A DNA stretch of 34,862 nucleotides from CAYOMP01 sp964405075 (GTDB lineage Bacteria; Bacillota; Clostridia; Lachnospirales; Lachnospiraceae), in NCBI GenBank assembly GCA_964405075.1, contig CAYOMP010000015.1:1-34862 (forward strand), written 5' to 3'. A model generated the notes under the pieces. It was not told the DNA's origin, did not search any database, and worked only from the letters and a program-made list of their open reading frames with translations. This document shows, piece after piece, positions 1 to 6,390 of this stretch; the first letter of the stretch is position 1; each line of letters opens with the position of its first letter. The position numbers were made by a program, and so were the translations under genes.

Positions 1-242
1 ACTTTTCTATCCATCAATGAATCATACTCCTTCTGCATCTATTCCAAATCCATCTTCTTAACATCAATACCATTAGCCTTGAGAACTTTTTCCGTACCAT
101 CAACCACTACAAGCTGGGTATCATATTTTCTATAAAATGCATCTTTATCTTTGGCTTTAAGATATTTGTTGTGGTAAGATTCATAATCTACATAATTATT
201 TTGTCTACCACCAAAATTGTTTACTATTGAAAGAATAAACAA
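1..242 (-). pseudogene. Relaxase/mobilisation nuclease C-terminal remnant
   Basis: The reading frame from a TTG at 240-242 gives a charged, helical segment (KYLKAKDKDAFYRKYD, then a basic region ending KKMDLE) that resembles the C-terminal tail of relaxases of mobilisable Firmicutes elements. A TAG at 39-41 interrupts it, but the same frame stays open beyond the stop (MQKEYDSLMDRK) to the window edge. That stretch looks like the continuing helical tail, so I read this as one gene with a nonsense mutation. No nuclease motifs lie in the window. Upstream of 242 the frame is blocked by a stop within about 45 nt, so the N-terminal part is missing or decayed. The MobC-like gene on the other strand supports a mobilisation origin. 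The family call rests on remembered sequence character, not on a search. Confidence 0.5.
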
Positions 243-520
243 ATTTTTTGATTTGTACTCAAACTCTTCCCGAGTTTTTTATCAGCAACTCATAAATTCT
301 GATATTTCCTGCATTTCAGGTATCTCTATTTCGCTAAATATCGCTCTTTTCGCATCGTTTTCAAAGTTTTTAGTAGCAAATTAGTTGCATTATCTGCAAC
401 GAAACTTTTTCATCGGCTTGATATAATCTACTTTTTTATTACTCACAATGAATAAACTCCTGTGGTTGTCAGGTTATCTATTACGCCTGCTGCCACAACC
501 AAAACGAAAGGAGCATTACC

Positions 521-900
521 CTGAGCAATCAACATAAAAATCCAACCATCAATTTCAGAATTACTGACGCTGAGAGGAAACAAATTGAAGCCCGGATTCT
601 TGCCAGTGGAAGGATGAAGAAAGATTACTTTGTTCGTTCCTGCATCTATAACCGCATCTGCGTTGTTGGTAAGAAAGAAACCATATATCCTCTAGTGCAA
701 ACTGTTAATGCATTGTATCTGCAATTACTTGAAATGCAAAAGCATTTACGTCAACCAGTGCCACTCCTGATACACTTCCTTCATCGGAAGAAATTAAGAA
801 ATTACAGACGGAATACACCAATATGCTAACAGCTATTATTGACCTGCTATATGGTGCAAAATATCTGTGGGTGGGAGACCGCTATGAACAACAATCTTAA
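521..900 (+). pseudogene. MobC-like mobilisation accessory protein, frameshifted
   Basis: The first frame reads NPTINFRITDAERKQIEARI, the ribbon-helix-helix-like start typical of MobC/relaxosome accessory proteins, then a helical region ending LYLQLLEMQ. Near 733-745 the coding sense moves to the -1 frame (AFTSTSATPDTLPSSEEIKK onward) and runs to a TAA at 898-900, ending WVGDRYEQQS. An AAAGGAG ribosome binding site at 507-513 sits 7 nt before a CTG at 521 that is in frame with the first part. Either CTG is used or an original ATG mutated. The first ATG (614) lies inside the conserved domain and is probably not the native start. The break is at a run of four A, so a single-base indel is likely. 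The gene belongs to the same mobile element as the relaxase remnant. Confidence 0.55.
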
Positions 901-1135
901 TTTTCAGTTCGGTATGTATAATCCTGCTACAGACTCCATCATTGTTAATACTGGTGAGAACTCTGTTATTGTTATCCCTTGCAGGGAATGTAATTTCTCC
1001 GTTATCTTCGATGACCCGAATGATATTGTTTATCTGTATACACTTGCAGAAGAAACTCCCCTGCTATATGCTAAACTGGCATTGAAAGAAAACGGATTGC
1101 AAGATTATGTGGATACGATGAGTGAATTCAATTAA
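884..1135 (+). CDS. Small hypothetical protein of a mobile element
   Basis: 83 residues starting MNNNLNFQFGMYNP. The ATG at 884 is preceded by GGGAG about 7 nt upstream and overlaps the end of the MobC-like frame by 17 nt, which suggests translational coupling. The upstream ATG at 839 lacks a ribosome binding site and lies inside the preceding gene. The protein is acidic, with short beta-type segments (IIVNTGENSVIVIP) and a single CREC motif; there is no signal peptide or membrane span. I recognise it only as the kind of small protein encoded next to mobC in gut Firmicutes elements and assign no function. It is the only intact-looking gene of the left mobile remnant. Confidence 0.5.
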   Translation: MNNNLNFQFGMYNPATDSIIVNTGENSVIVIPCRECNFSVIFDDPNDIVYLYTLAEETPLLYAKLALKENGLQDYVDTMSEFN

Positions 1136-1197
1136 ATATCAATTATATCTAAATACTTCCCCACGTTTGGGAAGCATTCTCAAATAATCTTTTTAAT

Positions 1198-1238
1198 TAT
1201 ATCACCGGCTTTTAACTCTGGTTTAAGCTGGTGATATA
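1198..1238. repeat. 14-bp hairpin after the small hypothetical gene
   Basis: Arms 1198-1211 and 1225-1238 (TATATCACCGGCTT and AAGCTGGTGATATA) pair over 14 bp with one G-U and a 13-nt loop. There is no T-run, so it is a weak terminator candidate. A shorter hairpin (CTTCCC/GGGAAG, 1156-1174) lies just upstream. The stretch 1136-1308 otherwise holds nothing I recognise. Confidence 0.4.
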
Positions 1239-1308
1239 GCCTCCAATTATTCTTTATCAATCTTTTAGATATACACTTTCTTATTCAATTTCAAAATACA
1301 AATGGGCA

Positions 1309-1985
1309 TGCGGACAAAAGTTGGACTGTGTAGTGTCTGATTTGTTATGAGGTATACACAAGAACAAATATCAACAGCACTTGTTTTATTAAAGGCAACA
1401 GGTTCACCTGATGAGGTCATCCGAACATTAGGATATCCATCCAATCCAATGCTTTATTATTGGCGCAAGAAATATCCCGAATACTATGATGTCCCAATTC
1501 AAAAGCATTGGAAGCAGGCTCCAATAGAATTGAAACATAATGTAATTAAACGTTGTCTTATTCAAGGTGAGCCTGTAAAATTAGTGGCAGAAGAAATCGG
1601 ATACACTCCATCCTTAATATATAAGTGGATAAGAGAGTACCGAGAGAAGGGATACTTTTCACCCATGAAAAAACTACTGCCCACATTGATGTAAATCCAA
1701 CTGATATCACTTCTGCCGAGGACATAAATCAACTAAAAGCACAAATGCTTGATATGCAGATGGAAATAGACATTATTAAAGAAACAATCAATGTCTTAAA
1801 AAAAGACCCCAGCATAGATCAGGCAGCTCTCACGAATTTGGAGAAGGCAGTGATAATCGATGCCCTGAAAAATAAATATTCACTGCCAGTTTTATTTAAA
1901 AAGCTTAATCTTGCTAAAAGCAGTTATTATTATCAGTAAAAAGTGATTCATGCAGAGGATAAGTATCAGGTGTTCAGATGCAAAC
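1309..1985 (+). mobile_element. Truncated IS3-family insertion sequence
   Basis: The left end looks preserved: TGCGGACAAAAGTTGGACTG at 1309-1328 has the TG start and GTTGGAC core often seen in IS3-family ends. OrfA follows at 1347 and the first few dozen codons of OrfB reach about 1980, after which similarity to the transposase stops. No DDE catalytic domain and no matching right inverted repeat are found, so most of orfB and the right end are deleted. The exact right boundary is uncertain. Confidence 0.6.
1347..1939 (+). pseudogene. IS3-family transposase OrfA plus start of OrfB, broken
   Basis: The first frame (1347-1694) contains two helix-turn-helix-like segments (GSPDEVIRTLGYPSNPMLYYW and VKLVAEEIGYTPSLIYKWIREY). 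It stops at TAA 1692-1694. The -1 frame continues with a leucine-zipper-like helix (LKAQMLDMQMEIDIIKETIN) and EKAVIIDALKNKYSLPVLFK, ending SSYYYQ at TAA 1937-1939. In the family this is followed by the integrase catalytic domain. Here the same frame resumes briefly (KVIHAEDKYQVFR) and is then lost. The -1 shift can occur at a run of six A near 1666-1671, where IS3 elements often use programmed slippage. The missing DDE domain makes it non-functional. Confidence 0.65.
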
Positions 1986-2012
1986 AGGATTATCGTTTTC
2001 TCCATCAAAAAA

Positions 2013-2244
2013 GGCAAAGTAAATTATCCTCCCAAAAACAGCTTCCAAAAAATGAATATACTCTCATAAATCTGAGAAATAAGAAGATAACCATTGATAC
2101 TAAATACTCTCTAATGCCTGTATTTGCAAGGTTTATCTCCTATAATATGAAGATGAAAAAAGACCTTTTTGGAGTCCCATAAATGGTTCCAAACAAGGCC
2201 TTATTCATCTTCATATTCTGTTTTTGGGGATAGTCCACTTTGCC
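2013..2244. repeat. Inverted-repeat-bounded segment with internal long hairpin
   Basis: The left arm 2013-2041 begins GGCAAAGTAAATTATCC and ends CCAAAAACAG. The right arm 2218-2244 is its reverse complement with a few differences (CTGTTTTTGGGGATAGTCC then ACTTTGCC). Immediately inside the right arm is a second inverted repeat, 2144-2157 with 2204-2217 (AATATGAAGATGAA and its perfect complement), whose inner part also pairs (AAGACCTTTTTGGA with TCCAAACAAGGCCTT). No convincing gene lies inside. The 79-codon frame at 1943-2182 has no ribosome binding site and overlaps the repeats. It could be a MITE-like remnant or element-end DNA. Confidence 0.5.
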
Positions 2245-2298
2245 CTTTTCAGGATAATTGACTTTGCCCTTTAACAAATTTTCCTATTCGAACTCCTA
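2243..2298 (-). repeat. Attachment-like site A (guaA-end copy plus arm repeats)
   Basis: Read on the minus strand, GAGTTCGAATAG (2284-2295) matches the last codons and stop of guaA (GAGTTTGAATAG, 4213-4224) at 11 of 12 bases. TTGTTAAAGGGCAA follows in both copies, then two units of the form GGGCAA-N6/7-TATC spaced 24 bp apart. The repeat is direct relative to the copy at guaA. This is what a duplicated integration site in the guaA 3' end would look like. IS21-type multiple terminal repeats are an alternative. From about 2300 to 2581 the sequence is AT-rich with short hairpins (2428-2445, 2450-2467) and no gene. Confidence 0.5.
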
Positions 2299-2581
2299 AT
2301 TTCAAACTTGTTTCCAAGTCTCCATAATAGGATTTGATACATTTATCCGTTCGTTATTGAACTGATTCTCTGTATTCTCTAAATTTCCCAAGAACAGTAT
2401 TGTCATTATATTGTCACAATGATTGGCACTTTATTACAATAAAGTATCTGACAAACTGAAATTTGTCTGCCCATAACTCTAACAACATATTATTTAATCC
2501 CCCATATAATTTCACAACACTACCTTTCTTGACACTTGTGCTCCCTTCACATCAAACTTACCATACATTTCCACCTATAAA

Positions 2582-3238
2582 TTATTTACCGCATAAAATA
2601 CCATCCAACGGCTTTTTCATTTTTCTACCAAAAAACTTTACAATAACCCCTGTAAACAATGCTGAAATTATGGTTCCCTCTCTTGTACCTACGATAGTAA
2701 AATCAAAAAATATAAGCGATAAAATGAGAGCCATGACAACACATAGAATATCAAAGAAAATTTTTACATCTCCAAATTCTCTATTCGTTGTATCAGAAAC
2801 AGCTTTCACAAGAGCTTCCCCTGAATTCATAATCACATTGGCAATAACAGAAAGTGAAATTCCAAAGCCAAGAATAACAATTCCGACAACTACCATGATA
2901 AGACGTATAGGATATGAATTTACTGGAATAGAAGATACTATCCACATTCCAAAATCTGTAAACCATCCAAATAAAAATGAAAGTGGAACCTGTAATAACT
3001 GTATTACTTGAAATTTTCTTCGAAGTATTAAGATTTGTCCTACTATCAAAATGCAGTTCCAAATAATAAGCCAGGTTCCCAAAGAAAGCGAACTATACTT
3101 ACAACTCATTACATTAGCGACTGAAGAAATAGGTGATACGCCCAATTCGGCATATTTTGTAAATGCCACCCCCAATGCTGCAAAAAAAAGACTTATCACA
3201 AATAGTATATAACGTTTTACTATTTCTTTTTTACTCAT
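2582..3238 (-). CDS. YczE/YyaS/YitT-like integral membrane protein
   Basis: About 218 residues, almost entirely hydrophobic, with five or so membrane segments. The start YILFVISLFFAALGVAFTKY followed by AELGVSPISSVANVMS is characteristic of the YczE-type family. The function of the family is not established; a transporter role for small molecules is presumed. I place the start at ATG 3236-3238, 7 nt after AAGGAGAG. The GTG just before it fits the spacing less well. The start overlaps the 3' end of the MarR gene by 8 nt, so the two are co-transcribed and probably translationally coupled. The regulator likely controls this protein in response to a ligand. The pair lies between the two guaA-like repeats and may be cargo. 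Confidence 0.75.
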   Translation of the reverse strand: MSKKEIVKRYILFVISLFFAALGVAFTKYAELGVSPISSVANVMSCKYSSLSLGTWLIIWNCILIVGQILILRRKFQVIQLLQVPLSFLFGWFTDFGMWIVSSIPVNSYPIRLIMVVVGIVILGFGISLSVIANVIMNSGEALVKAVSDTTNREFGDVKIFFDILCVVMALILSLIFFDFTIVGTREGTIISALFTGVIVKFFGRKMKKPLDGILCGK

Positions 3239-3668
3239 CACAAAACTCTCCTTCTTTCTTCATATTTTGATTCACTCTTATTAAGAAATCTGTCAACATT
3301 CTCTTTTCCTCATTCGTAAATCCCTTTAGAGCATTATCTTCAATGCTTTCAAACTCTATCTCAATTCGTTTTGCAAGTATTTTTCCCTCATCGGTCAAAT
3401 AAACATATAAACTGCGCCGATTACCATTCAAATTTTTTCGGGTTATCAATCCTTTATTTTCCATACCTAGCAAAACAGATGTAATAGTTGCCGGTTCAAT
3501 ATGACATGCCCTGGCAATCTCTTTTTGTACAACTCCATCATGATACAACAAATAATCAAGAACTTTTGGTTGCCCAAGAGTCAAGTTCGTATCCTTAATA
3601 TTTACGTTTAAGGATTTCTGAAATAATAAATGGTTAGCCATAATTAAATAATGAAGTGTTTTTTCCAT
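3231..3668 (-). CDS. MarR-family transcriptional regulator
   Basis: 145 residues from the ATG at 3666-3668, which follows AGAGGG by 6 nt. A longer frame to 3734 would begin upstream of the -10 element described next and cannot be the product. The winged helix-turn-helix covers about residues 28-100: LTLGQPKVLDYLLYHDG, then KEIARACHIEPATITSVLLG as helices 3 and 4, and NGNRRSLYVYLTDEGK as the wing. Terminal helices would form the dimer interface. MarR proteins are usually ligand-responsive autorepressors of an adjacent transporter. The overlap with the YczE-type gene and the operator-like palindrome at the transcription start fit that model. The ligand is unknown. Confidence 0.85.
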   Translation of the reverse strand: MEKTLHYLIMANHLLFQKSLNVNIKDTNLTLGQPKVLDYLLYHDGVVQKEIARACHIEPATITSVLLGMENKGLITRKNLNGNRRSLYVYLTDEGKILAKRIEIEFESIEDNALKGFTNEEKRMLTDFLIRVNQNMKKEGEFCDE

Positions 3669-3703
3669 AGTTACCCTCTTTATATCATTTCGTTTTCTAA
3701 TAT

Positions 3704-3750
3704 TTAGAATTCTAACATTCAGATTATACAACAATAAAGATTTTTGTCAA
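3704..3750 (-). promoter_or_regulatory. Consensus promoter and palindromic operator of the MarR operon
   Basis: On the minus strand TTGACA (3745-3750) and TATAAT (3723-3728) are separated by 16 bp, a perfect match to the vegetative consensus. The expected transcription start falls next to a perfect 12-bp palindrome TTAGAATTCTAA (3704-3715), a good MarR-type operator position for autorepression. Confidence 0.75.
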
Positions 3751-3784
3751 TATAGAGCCATTTTTTAGGAATAACACCATGAAA

Positions 3785-3826
3785 TTACATGTTTACTTTT
3801 TTGCAAGCACCTACAGGATCTGCCAC
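3785..3826 (-). CDS. Possible 13-residue leader peptide
   Basis: GTG at 3824-3826 opens a 13-codon frame (VADPVGACKKVNM, stop TAA). GGGAGG is placed 5 nt before it, a better ribosome binding site than many real genes here have. It lies upstream of the MarR promoter and downstream (minus strand) of two strong inverted repeats, as in an attenuation leader, but I find no promoter for it and it may be a remnant. Confidence 0.2.
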   Translation of the reverse strand: MADPVGACKKVNM

Positions 3827-3860
3827 TATTACCTCCCTTCGGATGCATGGCAACAGAAAA

Positions 3861-3889
3861 CGGGAAGCCTTAATTTATAAAGCTTCCCG
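3861..3889. terminator. GC-rich hairpin, possible intrinsic terminator
   Basis: CGGGAAGC (3861-3868) pairs perfectly with GCTTCCCG (3882-3889) across a 13-nt AT loop. A T-rich tract follows on both strands (CTATTTTTATTT on plus, TTTTCTG on minus). Confidence 0.45.
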
Positions 3890-3899
3890 CTATTTTTAT

Positions 3900-3984
3900 T
3901 TGTCTCAGGGCAAATCCCTTTATCCTGTTTGGGGCAATCTTGTTTATTCTGACTATCGTGATAAAGGTCTTTACCCTGAGACAA
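3900..3984. repeat. Long imperfect inverted repeat
   Basis: TTGTCTCAGGG (3900-3910) is perfectly complementary to CCCTGAGACAA (3974-3984). An inner pair CCTTTATC (3917-3924) and GATAAAGG (3960-3967) extends the fold. The frame that crosses it on the plus strand (3789-4043) has no ribosome binding site, so this reads as a structured RNA or an element end rather than coding sequence. Confidence 0.4.
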
Positions 3985-4080
3985 CAATAGCCATGAATAA
4001 TGATTCCTCTTTAAAGATAAAAAGAATAGCCATATCTCTCTAAACTATAGTATTTACAAGGTTTTCGGCTACTACGGGAT

Positions 4081-4134
4081 AAAATAAAAAGAGACCGTAA
4101 GATGAGGAATACTTGGACTCATCTTATGGTCTCT
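4081..4134 (-). terminator. Intrinsic terminator downstream of guaA
   Basis: Stem 4090-4106 with 4118-4134 (AGAGACCGTAAGATGAG and its complement with one G-U), loop 11 nt. On the minus strand it is followed by TTTTTATTTTAT. The 60-bp attachment-like repeat lies between it and guaA, so it may belong to the inserted DNA rather than to the ancestral guaA unit. Confidence 0.8.
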
Positions 4135-4164
4135 GCTTAGTTTTATTTAGTTGTAGGCGATACG

Positions 4165-4224
4165 TTCATTTGCCTTTTAGACGATAAACCATATTGCCCT
4201 TTAACAATTATTCTATTCAAACTC
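4165..4224 (-). repeat. Attachment-like site B at the guaA 3' end
   Basis: The last 12 bases of guaA including its stop (GAGTTTGAATAG, 4213-4224) are followed on the minus strand by TTGTTAAAGGGCAA and two 24-bp-spaced units ending TATCG, matching site A at 2243-2298 in order and spacing. The guaA 3' end is an established integration hot spot for genomic islands, so this is probably the guaA-proximal junction of an element. Confidence 0.5.
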
Positions 4225-5757
4225 AATAGTCCCTGGTGGTTTACTAGTCAAATCATAGAATACTCTGTTAACTCCCTTAACTTCATTTATAATTCTACTC
4301 ATAACTGTCTGCAATACCTCAAATGGAATATCTGCTGCTTCTGCTGTCATAAAGTCGATTGTATTAACTGCTCTTAATGCTACTGCGTAGTCGTATGTTC
4401 TTTCATCACCCATAACTCCTACTGAACGCATATTAGTAAGTGCTGCGAAATACTGTCCTACCGTTTTATCTAAGCCAGCTTTGGCAACTTCTTCACGATA
4501 GATTGCATCTGCATCCTGAACTATTCTTACTTTTTCAGCTGTTACTTCACCGATGATTCTGATTCCAAGTCCTGGACCTGGGAATGGCTGACGGAATACT
4601 AAGTATTCTGGCAATCCTAATTCAAGACCTGCTTTTCTTACTTCATCTTTGAACAAGTCACGAAGTGGCTCAATGATTTCTTTGAAATCAACATAATCTG
4701 GTAATCCCCCTACATTGTGATGTGACTTGATTACGGCTGATTCGCCGCCAAGACCACTTTCTACAACGTCTGGATAAATTGTTCCCTGTACAAGGAAATC
4801 TACTGCTCCGATTTTTTTAGCTTCTTCTTCGAATACTCTGATGAATTCTTCACCGATGATTTTACGTTTCTGTTCTGGTTCTTCCACTCCAGCTAATTTC
4901 TCGTAGAAACGTTCCTGAGCATTTACTCTAATGAAGTTCAAATCATATTTTCCATCTTTTCCAAAAATCGCTTCTACTTCATCACCTTCGTTTTTACGAA
5001 GTAAACCATGGTCAACGAACACACATGTAAGCTGGTCGCCTACTGCTTTTGATAAAAGTACTGCTGCCACTGATGAATCTACACCACCAGACAATGCACA
5101 TAGTACTCTACCATTTCCAACTTTTTCTCTAATAGCCTTAATTGAATTCTCAACGAAAGAATCCATTTTCCAATCTCCAGTACATCCACACACATTATAA
5201 ACAAAGTTAGAAAGCATCTTAGTACCTTCCTGTGTGTGTAATACTTCTGGATGGAACTGAATGGCATATAACTTTTCATCTGGCTTTTCTGCTGCTGCCA
5301 CTGGACAATCTGCAGTATGAGCACAGATATTAAATCCTGGAGCAACCTTTGATATATAATCAAAATGGCTCATCCAGCATACTGTTGTAGGATTAACGCC
5401 TTTAAATAATTCGGAAGAAGTTTCCACAAACACTTCTGTCTTGCCATATTCACGAACTGGTGCTTTTTCAACCTTTCCACCTAATACATGCATCATTAAC
5501 TGTGCACCGTAGCAAAGTCCTAGTACAGGAATACCTAACTTAAATAATTCTTCCGAACATGTAGCTGCACCTTCTTCGTAACAGCTGCTAGGTCCACCTG
5601 TAAGGATAATTCCCTTAGGGTTCATGGCTTTGATTTTTTCAATGTCTGTTTTATACGAATAGATTTCACAGTACACATTACACTCTCTAACACGGCGTGC
5701 TACTAACTGATTGTACTGTCCGCCAAAATCTATTACTATGACAGTTTCTCTCTTCAC
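4213..5757 (-). CDS. guaA: GMP synthase (glutamine-hydrolysing)
   Basis: 514 residues, full length. It converts XMP, ATP and glutamine to GMP in the cytoplasm, the last step of guanine nucleotide synthesis. Residues 1-190 are a class I glutamine amidotransferase with nucleophile Cys82 in GLCYGAQ and the His169/Glu171 pair in QFHPEV. Residues about 205-390 are the ATP-pyrophosphatase with the PP-loop SGGVDSS at 223-229. The C-terminal dimerisation domain ends PPGTIEFE. The start is a GTG at 5755-5757, with AGGAGG 7 nt upstream. guaB is not adjacent. The last four codons and stop are duplicated at 2284-2295, consistent with integration into this gene; the frame here is intact. Confidence 0.97.
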   Translation of the reverse strand: MKRETVIVIDFGGQYNQLVARRVRECNVYCEIYSYKTDIEKIKAMNPKGIILTGGPSSCYEEGAATCSEELFKLGIPVLGLCYGAQLMMHVLGGKVEKAPVREYGKTEVFVETSSELFKGVNPTTVCWMSHFDYISKVAPGFNICAHTADCPVAAAEKPDEKLYAIQFHPEVLHTQEGTKMLSNFVYNVCGCTGDWKMDSFVENSIKAIREKVGNGRVLCALSGGVDSSVAAVLLSKAVGDQLTCVFVDHGLLRKNEGDEVEAIFGKDGKYDLNFIRVNAQERFYEKLAGVEEPEQKRKIIGEEFIRVFEEEAKKIGAVDFLVQGTIYPDVVESGLGGESAVIKSHHNVGGLPDYVDFKEIIEPLRDLFKDEVRKAGLELGLPEYLVFRQPFPGPGLGIRIIGEVTAEKVRIVQDADAIYREEVAKAGLDKTVGQYFAALTNMRSVGVMGDERTYDYAVALRAVNTIDFMTAEAADIPFEVLQTVMSRIINEVKGVNRVFYDLTSKPPGTIEFE

Positions 5758-5876
5758 GTTTCTTCCTCCTATTTACTTTACACATCGGCTTATTTACCAA
5801 GTTCTATTATCAGAACAGGTTAACTAATTAGTATTCATAAGTTTTTCTTATAAACCCGACATTTTTGCTTTTGTAT

Positions 5877-5905
5877 ATTATAAATTAGAAATGAAGCTTT
5901 ATCAA
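5877..5905 (-). promoter_or_regulatory. guaA promoter
   Basis: Minus strand TTGATA (5900-5905), 17-bp spacer, TATAAT (5877-5882). The leader of about 113 nt has a small hairpin (GTTCT-6-AGAAC) but no purine riboswitch motifs that I can recognise. Confidence 0.65.
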
Positions 5906-6009
5906 CGGTAAATTGTATTTTTATAAATGCTGTCATATGGATTCATTTTTCTGATGGCTTATATAGTGAAAATGCTATATTATTCAATTAATACTAACTT
6001 CTTTGAATC

Positions 6010-6264
6010 CTAACTATGGAAATGTGAATATTTTTCCTTTGTAGCCAGTCCCCCGCGGATATGTCGTTCTGATTTATTTACATCTAGAATTTTTCTGACA
6101 TCTTTGGCCATGGAAGGATTAATGCGCTCTAACCTTTCAGTAACATCCTTATGTACCGTCGACTTACTCACTCCATATTCTTTGGCTGTCTGCCTCACCG
6201 TAGCATTGTTCTCAATGATATAATTAGCGATACCGACTGCTCGCTCCTCAATATAATCTTTCAA
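6010..6264 (-). CDS. spoIIID: Sporulation transcriptional regulator SpoIIID
   Basis: 84 residues. SpoIIID is a small DNA-binding protein made in the mother cell that modulates sigma-E genes and helps activate sigma-K. The helix-turn-helix is at about residues 22-42 (TVRQTAKEYGVSKSTVHKDV), followed by the basic C-terminal helix with HIRGGLATKEKY, which is typical of the family. Length matches the family. The start is a TTG at 6262-6264, with GAGGGG 8 nt upstream. An ATG further up is closed at once by a stop. The gene lies 126 nt after the hybrid kinase on the same strand but has its own sigma-E-like promoter in between. Its presence implies that the organism, or a recent ancestor, sporulates. 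Confidence 0.95.
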   Translation of the reverse strand: MKDYIEERAVGIANYIIENNATVRQTAKEYGVSKSTVHKDVTERLERINPSMAKDVRKILDVNKSERHIRGGLATKEKYSHFHS

Positions 6265-6267
6265 AGG

Positions 6268-6321
6268 ATAACCCCTCAGAACACTTTTTTACATTGTATG
6301 TAGTATTCTGAGGGGTTATGA
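6268..6321 (-). promoter_or_regulatory. Sigma-E-like promoter inside an RBS-masking inverted repeat
   Basis: Minus strand CATACAAT (6293-6300) is an exact match to the sigma-E -10 consensus. TCATAAC (6315-6321) lies 14 bp upstream as a partial -35. Arms 6268-6281 and 6306-6319 (TTCTGAGGGGTTAT and complement) form a perfect 14-bp inverted repeat with a 24-nt loop. The arm nearest spoIIID contains its GAGGGG ribosome binding site. A transcript from the sigma-E start would lack the other arm. Confidence 0.65.
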
Positions 6322-6366
6322 CTTTTATTAGGACGACGTTTCTCCCATTAAAGAACAATTCGTTAG

Positions 6367-6390
6367 GGTCGGTGGTGCATATTGCCGACC
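6367..6390 (-). terminator. Hairpin at the end of the hybrid kinase gene
   Basis: GGTCGG (6367-6372) pairs with CCGACC (6385-6390), overlapping the stop codon of the kinase. No T-run follows on the minus strand, so termination may be inefficient and read-through into spoIIID is possible. Confidence 0.35.

Noticed and set aside
725..750. Programmed frameshift in the MobC-like gene
   Set aside because: The A-run is only four bases with no proper slippery heptamer, and neighbouring genes are also damaged; an indel is simpler.
1943..2182. 79-codon frame after the IS remnant
   Set aside because: Only the first dozen codons resemble transposase; the rest runs through inverted repeats and has no start signal of its own.
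2463..3011. 182-codon plus-strand frame
   Set aside because: Antisense to the YczE-type gene, whose family signature and coupled start are clear; no ribosome binding site.
3789..4043. 84-codon plus-strand frame
   Set aside because: No ribosome binding site, it crosses two strong inverted repeats, and its composition is unlike a protein.
4931..5363. Frames of about 90 codons overlapping guaA
   Set aside because: Shadows of the guaA reading frame; no start signals and no family resemblance.
5758..5870. Purine riboswitch in the guaA leader
   Set aside because: I could not find the conserved junction and loop sequences; only a small hairpin is present.
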